This document shows, in pieces, positions 37,055 through 45,543 of a stretch of 64,000 nt of DNA (positions within the stretch are counted from its first letter, which is position 1; each line of letters begins with the position of its first letter). The stretch is from the NCBI RefSeq assembly GCF_014192395.1, contig NZ_JACHXW010000001.1, positions 62,001-126,000 on the forward strand, read 5' to 3'. Position numbers and translations under genes: made by a program. Source of the stretch: Paenibacillus endophyticus (GTDB taxonomy: Bacteria; Bacillota; Bacilli; Paenibacillales; Paenibacillaceae). The notes under the pieces were generated by a model that did not search any database, was not told where the DNA came from, and saw only the letters and a program-made list of their open reading frames with translations.

Positions 37055-38122
37055 ATGGCCATTTTAGTAACTGGCGGAGCAGGTTATATTGGAAGCCATA
37101 CCTGCGTGGAGCTTTTGGAAGCGGGATATGAGGTTGTCATTGTCGATAATTTGTGTAACAGCAGCCGAACCTCATTGGACAGAGTTGCTGAAATTACGAA
37201 AAAGGAATTTACTTTTTATAAACTGGATTTGCTTGACCGGAATGGACTTGATACGGTATTCGCTAAACATGAAATAGAAGCAGTCATCCATTTCGCTGGT
37301 CTTAAAGCGGTGGGGGAGTCGGTTCGCTTGCCGCTCTCCTATTACCATACTAATCTTACAAGCACAATTGTATTATGCGAAGTAATGAAAAAATATGATG
37401 TCCATAAGCTTGTATTCAGCTCATCGGCTACCGTTTACGGCCTTCCGGAGCAGGTGCCTATCTCGGAGAACTTCCCGCTGGGCGCAACTAATCCATATGG
37501 GTGGACGAAGCTGATGCTTGAGCAAATTCTTCAAGACCTGGCTGAATCGAATGAGCAATGGGGAATATCGATACTAAGGTACTTCAATCCGATTGGCGCG
37601 CATAAAAGCGGTAGAATCGGCGAGAATCCAAACGGTGTACCGAACAACTTAATGCCATATATCGCACAAGTTGCGGTAGGTAAACGAAAGCAGGTTAACG
37701 TATTCGGCAGTGACTATCCAACTCTTGATGGAACAGGGGTTAGAGATTATATCCATGTCGTGGATCTTGCTAAAGGGCATTTGAAGGCAGTGGAGAAGAT
37801 TCTGCAGAAATCGGGGGTAGATATTTTCAACCTCGGAACGGGACGCGGCTACAGCGTGCTTGAGATGATCGCTGCATTCGAGAAGGTATCCGGCAGAGAA
37901 ATCCCATATACGTTTATTTCACGGCGAGCTGGAGATATTGCTATTTGCTATGCGGATACGTTGAAAGCAAATAAGGAATTGAAGTGGGAAGCAACGATGG
38001 GAATAAATGAGATGTGCGCAGACTCCTGGCGGTGGCAATACATGAATCCAAACGGTTATGACGAGAATGAACATGATGAATCGATGGAGAAATCACTAGA
38101 CTACATAAGCGCAGCGCAATAA
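37055..38122 (+). CDS. galE: UDP-glucose 4-epimerase
   Basis: 355 residues from the ATG after GGAGAGGGG; an earlier in-frame ATG has no ribosome site. SDR fold with TGGAGYIGSHTC at residues 5-16, SSSATVYG and the catalytic YGWTK (YxxxK). It interconverts UDP-glucose and UDP-galactose, using the GtaB product. The SinR-type operator in its promoter makes supply of UDP-galactose part of the matrix programme. The C-terminus is about 20 residues longer than in typical GalE and acidic. Confidence 0.95.
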   Translation: MAILVTGGAGYIGSHTCVELLEAGYEVVIVDNLCNSSRTSLDRVAEITKKEFTFYKLDLLDRNGLDTVFAKHEIEAVIHFAGLKAVGESVRLPLSYYHTNLTSTIVLCEVMKKYDVHKLVFSSSATVYGLPEQVPISENFPLGATNPYGWTKLMLEQILQDLAESNEQWGISILRYFNPIGAHKSGRIGENPNGVPNNLMPYIAQVAVGKRKQVNVFGSDYPTLDGTGVRDYIHVVDLAKGHLKAVEKILQKSGVDIFNLGTGRGYSVLEMIAAFEKVSGREIPYTFISRRAGDIAICYADTLKANKELKWEATMGINEMCADSWRWQYMNPNGYDENEHDESMEKSLDYISAAQ

Positions 38123-38133
38123 TAAGTAGGGTG

Positions 38134-38161
38134 CCAATACATTCCGATCGGGTTGGTTTTT
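38134..38161 (+). terminator. possible galE terminator
   Basis: CCAA...TTGG stem with an inner CCGATCGG palindrome followed by TTTTT; a weak hairpin. Confidence 0.4.
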
Positions 38162-38203
38162 GAATCTAACAGATACCATTTCATTTAACAAACCTTAATA
38201 ACT

Positions 38204-38280
38204 TTCGACAAAAGTTGTAAATATCCATCAATTTTGTCGGACATGAAGCGACAGCATACGCGAATAGGATGATCTATAAT
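38204..38280 (+). promoter_or_regulatory. Spo0A boxes and promoter of sinI
   Basis: TTCGACAA (38204-38211) is a perfect reverse-strand Spo0A box (TTGTCGAA), and TTGTCGGA (38234-38241) is a one-mismatch forward box. A perfect -10 TATAAT (38275-38280) has no recognisable -35 at 17 bases, as expected for a Spo0A-activated sigma-A promoter. In B. subtilis sinI is directly activated by Spo0A~P. Confidence 0.65.
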
Positions 38281-38302
38281 ACATCTATAAGTGAATGACA
38301 AG

Positions 38303-38390
38303 CATAGGGAGACGTTGAAATGCGTTTAGTATCTGGGCACCTTAAACGCATGGAGTCAGTGGTGCAACCGCCCCAATTCGAATGGGGGAT
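38303..38390 (+). promoter_or_regulatory. class II c-di-GMP riboswitch in the sinI leader
   Basis: The conserved core of c-di-GMP-II riboswitches is visible: TGGGCAC (38334-38340) and GGTGCAACCG (38361-38370), pairing as GCACC/GGTGC. Upstream, ATGCGTTTA (38320-38328) pairs perfectly with TAAACGCAT (38343-38351) inside that loop; the Clostridium acetobutylicum aptamer, as I recall it, has a helix of different sequence at the same place, so this looks like covariation. A closing stem GGG (38307-38309) with CCC (38371-38374) competes with CCCCA/TGGGG (38371-38375 with 38383-38387), which would bury the Shine-Dalgarno GGGGG (38384-38388). Ligand binding should therefore free the ribosome site and switch SinI on. 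Confidence 0.82.
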
Positions 38391-38398
38391 ATGTGAAA

Positions 38399-38560
38399 AT
38401 GGCACTAGTTAAATCAGATCATAATCATGACTTAGATACGGAATGGGTAGCTTTAATTATGAAGGCACGTGCATTAGGGTACAGCAGGGAAGATGTTCAG
38501 AAAGCGATCCTCGTTCTGAAAGAAAGCAGCAAGGACGACATTCAAGATACAGCAGTATAA
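38399..38560 (+). CDS. sinI: SinI-type anti-repressor
   Basis: 53 residues. The segment LDTEWVALIMKARALGYSRE (residues 12-31) and the following DVQKAILVLKE match the SinI hook domain, and also the C-terminal domains of the two SinR-type proteins here (LDLEW and LDEEW). It should bind SinR and break its DNA-bound dimers. The start is the ATG 10 bases after GGGGG; a GTG six bases earlier is too close to it. It converges on sinR with 12 bases between stops, whereas in B. subtilis the two genes are in tandem. Confidence 0.85.
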   Translation: MALVKSDHNHDLDTEWVALIMKARALGYSREDVQKAILVLKESSKDDIQDTAV

Positions 38561-38572
38561 ACAAGATATGGT

Positions 38573-38902
38573 TTACTCGCGTTTGATCTTCCATTTATTG
38601 AATTCAAGAAATTCTTTGAATTGATCCTTGCTTACGCCGGATGCCATTGCTTCTCTTACGAGATCGGCCCACTCGAGATCAAGGTTCTCCGACTTTTGCT
38701 CAGACTGGTCACTGTTGAGAAATTCTTCTACGGGAACCTTAAGCACCGCTCCTACTTTTTCGAGAAATTGAATGGAAGGGTTTTGTTGAAGGCCGCGTTC
38801 AATGGAGCTTAGGTAAGATTTCGCAACACCGGCTCTTTGTGAAAGCTCAGTCAATGATAAGCCATTTCTTTTGCGCAGCGCTTTTATGCGTTCTCCGATC
38901 AT
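38573..38902 (-). CDS. sinR: SinR biofilm master repressor
   Basis: 109 residues (B. subtilis SinR has 111). The start is at MIGERIK, the ATG 6 bases after GGAGGAG. Residues 1-65 are the HTH with AKSYLSSIERGLQQNPSIQFLEKV, nearly the SinR sequence. Residues 74-104 (LDLEW...FNKW) are the dimerisation and SinI-binding domain. It should bind the palindromes at the eps, galE and lasso promoters of this window. It is transcribed against sinI and so does not share the Spo0A/c-di-GMP-controlled transcript, giving stable SinR and variable SinI. Confidence 0.92.
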   Translation of the reverse strand: MIGERIKALRKRNGLSLTELSQRAGVAKSYLSSIERGLQQNPSIQFLEKVGAVLKVPVEEFLNSDQSEQKSENLDLEWADLVREAMASGVSKDQFKEFLEFNKWKIKRE

Positions 38903-39645
38903 AACTAACTCCTCCGTCATTACATCGTTGTAGACTAGACCTTATTATAACGAATTATTAAGGATAGCGAAAGCTTTTTAGCCGCCACTTATGTATGATA
39001 TTGGATATTAACATAGGAATATTATGAAATAACTTTTTAGACGCTCAACCTGTATAGCAAAAGGGCTTACCGACGGGTAAGCCCTTTTGCTATGCTTGAA
39101 TATGGGTAAGCCAAAACTCATACAACGAAACGAGCTTAACGTTCACAAAGACGAGGCTGCCAGCATAGAAAGGAAGCCTCGTTAGCAGTTTAACGCAACA
39201 ACACCTTTGTCATCTGCGTATTAGGGTATAATTGGGAAATGAATAATAGGGCTCTTCTGTACATTCTAAATGACGATTCTAATTATTCAAATTCGAATAG
39301 AATTATCAAATTAAAAATTGGCAAAGAGATTTATCATGAAAATGGTTTAGCTTGTAAGAGTTTGTTGATGAAATTCGAATATGAGAAATGCTACCAAAAC
39401 TAATATCTCTTATTGCGTAGATGAGGAACGATCGTTGAAACAGCGGCCATTGAGTTGCGGGCGTGGCATTATAGGAAACCCTATTATGAAATGAAATATT
39501 GGAAATCATGTCCCTACATTGTCTTACTTCAAATAATTTTTATCCATGAGTACTAATCCTGATTATTTATTCGGATTGAGGCTTTCTGCTTCATTGCATA
39601 TAATGAAGGTACAACCCTTCGGGGAGATAGTTAAGGGAGGCCGCG
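38903..39645. other. 740-base gap without a convincing gene
   Basis: Holds the sinR promoter region; a perfect 18-bp hairpin at 39054-39093 (ATAGCAAAAGGGCTTACC with its complement, loop GACG) that resembles a two-way terminator although no gene ends beside it; and a second hairpin at 39150-39182 (ACGAGGCT/AGCCTCGT). The rest is AT-rich with no ribosome-site-linked frame. It may contain remnants or an untranslated RNA. Confidence 0.5.
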
Positions 39646-40602
39646 ATGAACGAGACCGCATTTGACGAATCATTATTTGCAAGCTTGAAGCCGGGCTTAA
39701 CCTCGTTCTGTTACCGAATGCTAGGCTCCATGGACGATGCGGACGATGCCGTACAGGAGACGAGTATTCGGGTCTGGCAGAGCTGGAGCATGTTCAGACA
39801 GGATTCCTCGTTCAAAACCTGGGTATATCGGATTGCCTCCAACCTGTGCGTGGACAAGCTGAGACAATCCAAACGCCGCGCGCTTCCCGTTGACCTGTTC
39901 GACCCGGCCGTCTCCATCGTCGAGCCGCGCGACACGCTGCCGGACTCTGCCTGGATCTGGCCGTCTCCCGACTTTGGGGGCAATCCGGAGGATCTGCTCG
40001 TTCGCAGAGATACCCTTCAACTGTGCTTCATCGCTCTCCTGCAGACCTTGCCTCCGCGGCAGCGCGCGGTACTCATTTTGAAGGATGTATTTGAATGGTC
40101 CTCCAAGCAGATAGCGGAAACGTTGGCGATGTCGCCGGCAGCGGTGAACAGCGCCTTGCAAAGAGCCCGAGAGACGATGGACCGGGCGGAGCTTCGCTCG
40201 GATGAACTCAGCAGCATGGACGTTCTACCGGAGCAGCAGCTGCTGTCCCGGTATGTGGAGGCCTTCGAGCAATTCGATATTGCTGCGCTCGTCGCGTTGT
40301 TCCACGAGGAAGGCTGTATGTCGATGCCGCCCTTCGAGATGTGGATTCGTGGCAAGGAAGATTTGTCGGCCTTCTATTCGCTTACTCGCTGGCATTGCGA
40401 GGGTTCGCGATTTGTGCCCATTACGGTGAATGGCGGTTATCCGGCATTGGCCCAGTATATGCCGGGTAAAGAGGGCGATGGCCTGGTACCCTGGGGCATC
40501 CACGTCATCGAAACCAAAGAAAATCAAATTCTGCACGTTCAAAACTTCATTCATAAGCCATTATTTTCGCGATTTGGGCTGCCTGAGCGAATTGACCAAT
40601 GA
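39646..40602 (+). CDS. ECF sigma factor with C-terminal SnoaL-like domain
   Basis: 318 residues starting after GGGAGG. Region 2 is at about 15-85 (DDADDAVQETSIRVWQSW) and region 4 at about 135-185 (LPPRQRAVLILKDVFEWSSKQIAETL, two segments). From about 200 a SnoaL/NTF2-like domain follows (LLSRYVEAFEQFDIAALVALF), as in SigG/ECF56-type factors, where this tail takes the place of a separate anti-sigma factor. GC-richer than the surroundings. It precedes an SRPBCC and a VOC protein, a common partnership, and may control them. Confidence 0.88.
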   Translation: MNETAFDESLFASLKPGLTSFCYRMLGSMDDADDAVQETSIRVWQSWSMFRQDSSFKTWVYRIASNLCVDKLRQSKRRALPVDLFDPAVSIVEPRDTLPDSAWIWPSPDFGGNPEDLLVRRDTLQLCFIALLQTLPPRQRAVLILKDVFEWSSKQIAETLAMSPAAVNSALQRARETMDRAELRSDELSSMDVLPEQQLLSRYVEAFEQFDIAALVALFHEEGCMSMPPFEMWIRGKEDLSAFYSLTRWHCEGSRFVPITVNGGYPALAQYMPGKEGDGLVPWGIHVIETKENQILHVQNFIHKPLFSRFGLPERIDQ

Positions 40603-40678
40603 ATTTCGTCATTGTCTTACGTCTATATTATTGAGAATAACCAAACGACGAATATCATGAGAGAGGTGTTTATTTAAA

Positions 40679-41104
40679 ATGGAAACGAATCAACCGACGA
40701 AAGTAACCGTGCAAGCCGTCATTCAAGCCCCTGTAGAGAAGGTATGGCGCTATTGGACCGAGCCGGATCACATCACGAAGTGGAATCAAGCGTCCGAGGA
40801 CTGGCATGCGCCGAGAGCCGAAAACGATCTGCGGATCGGCGGCAAGTTTCTGACACGGATGGAAGCAAAGGATGGCAGCATGGGCTTTGATTTTGGCGGC
40901 ATCTACGATGTCGTGAGTCGACATGAGGCGATCGGCTACACCATGGAAGACGGAAGAAGAGTGGATATTGCTTTCGTCGATCAAGGAAATGAGACGAAGG
41001 TCATTGAAACGTTCGACGCGGAAAGCTCCAATCCCGTCGAGTTCCAGCAAGCAGGCTGGCAAGCGATCATGGACAATTTCAAAGCCTTTACCGAACAAAA
41101 CTAA
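40679..41104 (+). CDS. SRPBCC (AHSA1-like) family protein
   Basis: 141 residues. VQAVIQAPVEKVWRYWTEPD and the C-terminal GWQAIMDNFKAF are typical of the START-like AHSA1 family, which binds small hydrophobic ligands. Short tail-to-head spacing with the sigma factor gene suggests co-transcription. The substrate is unknown. Confidence 0.88.
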   Translation: METNQPTKVTVQAVIQAPVEKVWRYWTEPDHITKWNQASEDWHAPRAENDLRIGGKFLTRMEAKDGSMGFDFGGIYDVVSRHEAIGYTMEDGRRVDIAFVDQGNETKVIETFDAESSNPVEFQQAGWQAIMDNFKAFTEQN

Positions 41105-41114
41105 TCATCGCGAA

Positions 41115-41152
41115 GAAAACGCCGGGGAAGATGCCCGGCGTCTTTCTTTTTG
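41115..41152 (+). terminator. terminator after the SRPBCC gene
   Basis: ACGCCGGG/CCCGGCGT stem followed by CTTTCTTTTT. Confidence 0.88.
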
Positions 41153-41183
41153 AACCCTAGTCGGAGCGTGCTCAGCGTTTGCC

Positions 41184-41600
41184 TTAACCTTGTGTCGCCG
41201 CCATGTTCATGTAGTTAATGGCCCACAGATGACCGTCCAAGTCCACGAAGCCCCAATGATACATGGACCCATGATCTTCAGGATCAGCGTGCAATTTCCC
41301 GCCTAAGGAGACTGCGGTATTCACGATTTCATCGACCTTTTCCCGGCTCTCGAAGGCCAATGCGATCGTCATCTGCGCATACTTGCTCGTATCGACGGAT
41401 TCCTTCTCCGTGAGCGTATTAAAGAATGCTTGATTGATCAGCATGACCTGCAGGTTATCTCCGATCACGATGGCAACCGAATTCTCGTTATCGGGGAATT
41501 GCTGGTTGAGCTCGAATCCGAGTCCGGTGAAGAACGCTTTCGATTGTTCCACATTTTTTACAGGCAGGTTGAAGCTCGTGAATGCGGACGTTAATGCCAT
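41184..41600 (-). CDS. VOC-family (glyoxalase/bleomycin-resistance fold) protein
   Basis: 138 residues from the ATG after AGAGGTG. SFNLPVKNVEQSKAFFTGLGF opens the first VOC module and YHWGFVDLDGHLWAINYMN closes the second. YdhR/PhnB-like small VOC proteins often accompany SRPBCC proteins and ECF factors of this type. Metal ligands were not assigned. It converges on the SRPBCC gene. Confidence 0.88.
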   Translation of the reverse strand: MALTSAFTSFNLPVKNVEQSKAFFTGLGFELNQQFPDNENSVAIVIGDNLQVMLINQAFFNTLTEKESVDTSKYAQMTIALAFESREKVDEIVNTAVSLGGKLHADPEDHGSMYHWGFVDLDGHLWAINYMNMAATQG

Positions 41601-41804
41601 TTTCAAAACACCTCTTCGTCAAATTAGTTTGTGTTCACTTATGCCTTCGTTTATATAGACGACAGTCGAACCGTGAACTCATCGGTCTCATGGATTCGAA
41701 AGCGTAAATATTGAAAATAACTAAAAAGGAATCGTTTGAATATATGACTATTAAAGGGTGGGTAATGAGTGACGTTTTCGTTATCGGGGAATGATAGTTA
41801 AATA

Positions 41805-41836
41805 ACAAAAGGGCTGCCTGGCGGCAGCCTTTTTCC
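41805..41836 (-). terminator. terminator of the lasso peptide operon
   Basis: GGCTGCC/GGCAGCC stem with A and T runs on both sides, so it can work in either direction; it lies downstream of the minus-strand ABC transporter gene. Confidence 0.75.
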
Positions 41837-41915
41837 GATTTTATCATATTTTAAATACACTTGATCTCCTTAGCAAAAAACAATGGAATGTAACTTTAAA
41901 AATATCAAACCAATG

Positions 41916-41960
41916 AAAGGCACCGCGCCGCAAAAAATGACGGTAGCCGTTTCAACTTGT
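41916..41960 (+). repeat. dispersed repeat, copy C (second hairpin only)
   Basis: TGAAAGGC...GCCGTTTCA hairpin followed by ACTTG; it resembles the second hairpin of the repeats at 12558 and 53364. The first, AT-rich hairpin is missing. Confidence 0.4.
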
Positions 41961-41978
41961 TTGATCCGGATATATATC

Positions 41979-43775
41979 CTATGCGCTGGCCACCGATTGA
42001 TTATGCAGCAAGCTGCCGAACAAACTGCTTGAATCGGCGGCTAACTGATGGTATTCGCCCTGCTCCACTACCGCTCCTTGATCAATGACGATCACTTGAT
42101 CCGCTTGCCTAATTGTCGATAACCGATGGGCAACCACAATGATCGTCATCTTGCCCTTTAACCGCTCGATAGCTTCTTGTATTTTTTTCTCGTTTTCCGT
42201 ATCAAGCGAACTGGTGGCCTCATCCAATATGAGGATAGAAGGCTTGCGTATAATAGCTCGCGCAATAACGATGCGCTGGCGCTCTCCGCCCGAGAGGCGG
42301 ATACCTCGATCTCCAATAACCGTATCAAGCCCCTCGGGAAGCTTATGAACAAACTCGGCAGAGGATGCGAATTGCAGCGCCTCCCACATCTCTTCATCCG
42401 TTGCGTCAGGCTTGACCATAAAAAAGTTTTCCCTGATGCTCGCGTTAAATAAGAAGGGGTCTTGCGCTACATAGCTAATGGACTGGCGGAATGCTGCTAA
42501 TTGCTTGTTGTCGATCGGAATGCCGTCTACTAATATTTGGCCGGCCTCAGGCTGCATTAATCCCATAATGAGATCTATGAGCGTGCTCTTGCCAGCTCCT
42601 GATGGGCCTGCAATGGCCGTCATCTGGTTGGAGGGAACAAACAGGTTGATATTATGCAGCGTACAGGCGTACTCATCTTGGTTGTATCGGAAGCTGACAT
42701 TACGGCATTCAATTCCATGCGCAATCCGTAATGATGCATGTTTATCATGGTTTAAATCGAGCTGTTCCGCTGAATGACCGCATTCTTGCTGAAGCAGTAT
42801 CAGCGCTTTGCAAGCTGGGATCATGGAAGAAAGCTGCTCCAAGTTAGATTGAATGCTGGTGAAACGCGGCCATAAGCGTGCGAAAATGACGGTAATGGTC
42901 AAGAGCTCCATGCTTTGCGTTTTGAATAGTTTGAACGAGACTAATATAAAACAAGAAATGAGCAGCGCAGAAGATAATTTATAAACGAGCTGGGAGTTCA
43001 TTCTGAGCCGTACATATGATATTTGTTCCTGCATCATGCCTTTTGTCAAAACGGATAACCATTTTAGGCGCGAAGCTTCAAGCGTGTTGCTTTTAATATC
43101 CTTCATTCCGTTTAATTGATCGGTTATTCCTGCAAGATAGCTTTGGGACAGCTGCGAGGTTTGGTTGCCGAGCTGCTTGGCTTCTTTGATGAATTTTCTA
43201 GAGAAGACGCCAAGAACAATGCCGCAGCCTAAGACGAATAAGGTGAGCGTGGGGGAGAGCCAGAATGCGATTCCGATTTGGATTACTGTGAAAATAAGAG
43301 AAGTAACGAGCTGCAGAGACAGGTTGATAGCACCCAGCACGCGGGCAAGCTCAATGGTTAATAAATTGATTAGATCGGATGATCTTTTTTTTAAGAAAAA
43401 AGACCAGTTTGATTGCAATATGGAATGATAGGTTTCATAGCGCAATTGCCTGCTGTAAAGCTGTTGGATCTCGACGTTGCGAATAGATACTTTTCTCTGG
43501 ATGAGGTTTTGGATAAATACGATCATGACGTAGATTCCCAGAATGATCATAAGAGACAGAGTAGGCGAGAGGTCCTGCACATAAGCAGAAAGACTTGAAA
43601 AGTAGCTATTATCAATTTCGAGGCTTACGATTCCGATTAGACCTAGCATAGGAATTAATAATAGAATACTGATGCTCTCCAAAAAACTGGAGATCGTCAT
43701 TCCGAATAGATTAACATATAGGGCGGTTCCAGAGAAACGATTCAAGCGCTTCATAAAATGCAATATATAATTCAT
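41979..43775 (-). CDS. ABC transporter, lasso peptide exporter
   Basis: 598 residues: an N-terminal six-helix membrane domain and a C-terminal ATPase with Walker A GPSGAGKST at about 392, signature LSGGERQR at about 495 and Walker B ILILDEATS. No N-terminal C39 peptidase is present, so it only exports; cleavage is left to the operon's own protease. It corresponds to the D protein of lasso clusters and probably gives self-immunity. Last gene of the operon. Confidence 0.9.
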   Translation of the reverse strand: MNYILHFMKRLNRFSGTALYVNLFGMTISSFLESISILLLIPMLGLIGIVSLEIDNSYFSSLSAYVQDLSPTLSLMIILGIYVMIVFIQNLIQRKVSIRNVEIQQLYSRQLRYETYHSILQSNWSFFLKKRSSDLINLLTIELARVLGAINLSLQLVTSLIFTVIQIGIAFWLSPTLTLFVLGCGIVLGVFSRKFIKEAKQLGNQTSQLSQSYLAGITDQLNGMKDIKSNTLEASRLKWLSVLTKGMMQEQISYVRLRMNSQLVYKLSSALLISCFILVSFKLFKTQSMELLTITVIFARLWPRFTSIQSNLEQLSSMIPACKALILLQQECGHSAEQLDLNHDKHASLRIAHGIECRNVSFRYNQDEYACTLHNINLFVPSNQMTAIAGPSGAGKSTLIDLIMGLMQPEAGQILVDGIPIDNKQLAAFRQSISYVAQDPFLFNASIRENFFMVKPDATDEEMWEALQFASSAEFVHKLPEGLDTVIGDRGIRLSGGERQRIVIARAIIRKPSILILDEATSSLDTENEKKIQEAIERLKGKMTIIVVAHRLSTIRQADQVIVIDQGAVVEQGEYHQLAADSSSLFGSLLHNQSVASA

Positions 43776-43842
43776 TTCCTTCTCCTTTCGGGAACTGCCG
43801 ATAGCAAACTTAGCTTCCTCCTATTGAATCTGAGGAGAAAGC

Positions 43843-44292
43843 TCAGCTTGCTTTCTTTGCGAATTTCTGTACGACAATGAATTTCTCCATGACATCTGCC
43901 CCTGTTATATACATGGGACCGCTCCGCAGCCAGGCATGAGCGATTAGCTTGCCCTCTTCATCCTTAGCGGTACCGAGATAGAGGGTGCTGTCGATCTTCC
44001 TTCGCTCTAGCATCTTTGAGCCGGCAATCGCCTTTACCAGGCACTTGCTCTCCCAGAACGTGTAACGGCTAACCACCATCAGAGCTTGTGATATACGCTG
44101 CAGCTTTCGCAAATCCGCAATTCCGGCGTGATGTGCGGTTTCTTCGGTTTTGTCGCCGAGCTTTGGCGCAATTGCGGCGAATGGTCTGAACATGAGCACG
44201 CGTGCCCAAGCCAAGAATAGATAAGACTCGCAAAACAAGAGAAAAGTATGGCGATCAAGTGCCGCTATTAACTTTAGTTTCTTGTGTAACAA
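43843..44292 (-). CDS. lasso peptide leader protease (B2, transglutaminase-like)
   Basis: 149 residues of the transglutaminase-like superfamily used as B2 protease in split lasso systems. The catalytic triad is visible: C84 in ESKCLVKA, H119 in AHAWL and D133 in GADV. It cuts the leader from the precursor with help from the RRE protein encoded just before it. The frames overlap by 38 bases, so the true start may be a little later. Confidence 0.9.
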   Translation of the reverse strand: MLHKKLKLIAALDRHTFLLFCESYLFLAWARVLMFRPFAAIAPKLGDKTEETAHHAGIADLRKLQRISQALMVVSRYTFWESKCLVKAIAGSKMLERRKIDSTLYLGTAKDEEGKLIAHAWLRSGPMYITGADVMEKFIVVQKFAKKAS

Positions 44293-44572
44293 GAACGAGA
44301 CCTTCTTTCCTCATATGATCCAAAAAAGCAATAACCTGCCGTTCACATTCCGTTTGATCCACGTCATATTCGGACAATAGCCTGTCTACGATTTCTTGAA
44401 CAGAAATCGTCTCGCCAAGAAAGTCCCAGATACGGCCGCCAGTCGTTCCCAGATTGTAATAGTTGCCGTTTCGAATGCTGAGCATCACTTTCTCGCCGCC
44501 CATGTCGCTTACGATATTTTGCTCGCAGCTTACGATCATATCGCTGAGTGTGATGGATTCTGTATGTATCAT
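44255..44572 (-). CDS. PqqD-like RiPP recognition element (B1)
   Basis: 105 residues with the PqqD fold (GEKVMLSIRNGNYYNLGTTG, IWDFLGE, CERQVIAFLDHM). In lasso clusters this separate B1 protein binds the leader peptide and brings it to the B2 protease and cyclase. It lies 4 bases after the kinase gene. Confidence 0.9.
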   Translation of the reverse strand: MIHTESITLSDMIVSCEQNIVSDMGGEKVMLSIRNGNYYNLGTTGGRIWDFLGETISVQEIVDRLLSEYDVDQTECERQVIAFLDHMRKEGLVLVTQETKVNSGT

Positions 44573-44576
44573 TTCA

Positions 44577-45506
44577 TTATTCCTCCTTGGGGATGGTATT
44601 CAATAATAAGGCAGCAAGCTCATGCGCGCTGAAATAAGAAGATGATCTTTGCAATTGGTTCATATCGATTTGATTGATAAATCGTGCAAGGGTTGTGAAA
44701 TGCCAGTCTTGGAGACTCATATGCTCAAGTAGGAAATTGCGAAAGGTATGCCTAAGCAGCGTTTGGAAACGAACAAGGCCTTGTATGGGTATGATCGTTG
44801 TATGAGCTTCTGTTTTTACAAGTTCAAAGATACCGGCGAGAGGCAGTGCTTGGCTGCAGAAATGGGAGGCTACCGGAACTGCGAATTTGGTTTCCCTGTC
44901 AAAAAGCGGCTGGAAGCGGTCAGAGCTCATGCCAAGGCGGTCGATCGTCTCCTGCCACATTTTCTGCTGCGGATAGGAAGGAGATATGACGGGTACGTCA
45001 TTATGGCTCAGTGACAGCGGAATCAGATCGTCGCTTAATAATTGAAAGCCTTTTTCAAGCAGAATGGATGCAAGGGTGGATTTGCCAGCCCCTGATTCAC
45101 CAAGGATTGCGTAGGCTTTCCCGTTAATGGCAATTGCGCTGCCGTGCAGCGGGAGGATTCTTCTTTGCAACAGAATGACACCCATGCATGTGCCAAGGAT
45201 ATACAAGCGTATTTTATCTTCATTGAAGCCTTTGAACGGCGAAACAATGATGGAATTTCCATTGCTCATACAGAATATGCCGGTATCAGGAACGCGGATG
45301 AGCACCCCATGTTCTGTAACAGCAAAATATTCGTTAGAAGAGGAAGCGGAGCACCAGTGTGCTGTGAGATCCATGCTAGTGACTTGGACGGCATGGTCAT
45401 CATTCGTGATAGGCTCGATTAGAGGGGGCAGTTCGGGCAGTGGAATATAGCTGTCGATACGGAAACCAAAGGAAAAATAGCTGTTTGTGTTTAAGGTCTC
45501 TAACAT
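44577..45506 (-). CDS. HprK-like lasso peptide serine kinase
   Basis: 309 residues from the ATG preceded by GGAGTGA; a start 63 bases earlier lies inside a hairpin. The P-loop GESGAGKST is at 136-144, preceded by LHGSAIAI as in HPr kinase/phosphorylases. In the paeninodin cluster of Paenibacillus dendritiformis a kinase of this type phosphorylates the C-terminal serine of the precursor. The precursor here also ends in serine, so the same reaction is expected. It is not a true HprK of carbon catabolite control, which has an extra N-terminal domain. Confidence 0.88.
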   Translation of the reverse strand: MLETLNTNSYFSFGFRIDSYIPLPELPPLIEPITNDDHAVQVTSMDLTAHWCSASSSNEYFAVTEHGVLIRVPDTGIFCMSNGNSIIVSPFKGFNEDKIRLYILGTCMGVILLQRRILPLHGSAIAINGKAYAILGESGAGKSTLASILLEKGFQLLSDDLIPLSLSHNDVPVISPSYPQQKMWQETIDRLGMSSDRFQPLFDRETKFAVPVASHFCSQALPLAGIFELVKTEAHTTIIPIQGLVRFQTLLRHTFRNFLLEHMSLQDWHFTTLARFINQIDMNQLQRSSSYFSAHELAALLLNTIPKEE

Positions 45507-45543
45507 GGGTATCACTCCGGATCGTGATGCGAAATTTGGGGTG

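Noticed and set aside
38361-38374. T-box-like GGTG..ACCG sequence ahead of sinI
   Set aside because: The CA insertion breaks the T-box consensus, there is no specifier stem, and the gene is not amino-acid related; the c-di-GMP-II fold explains it better.
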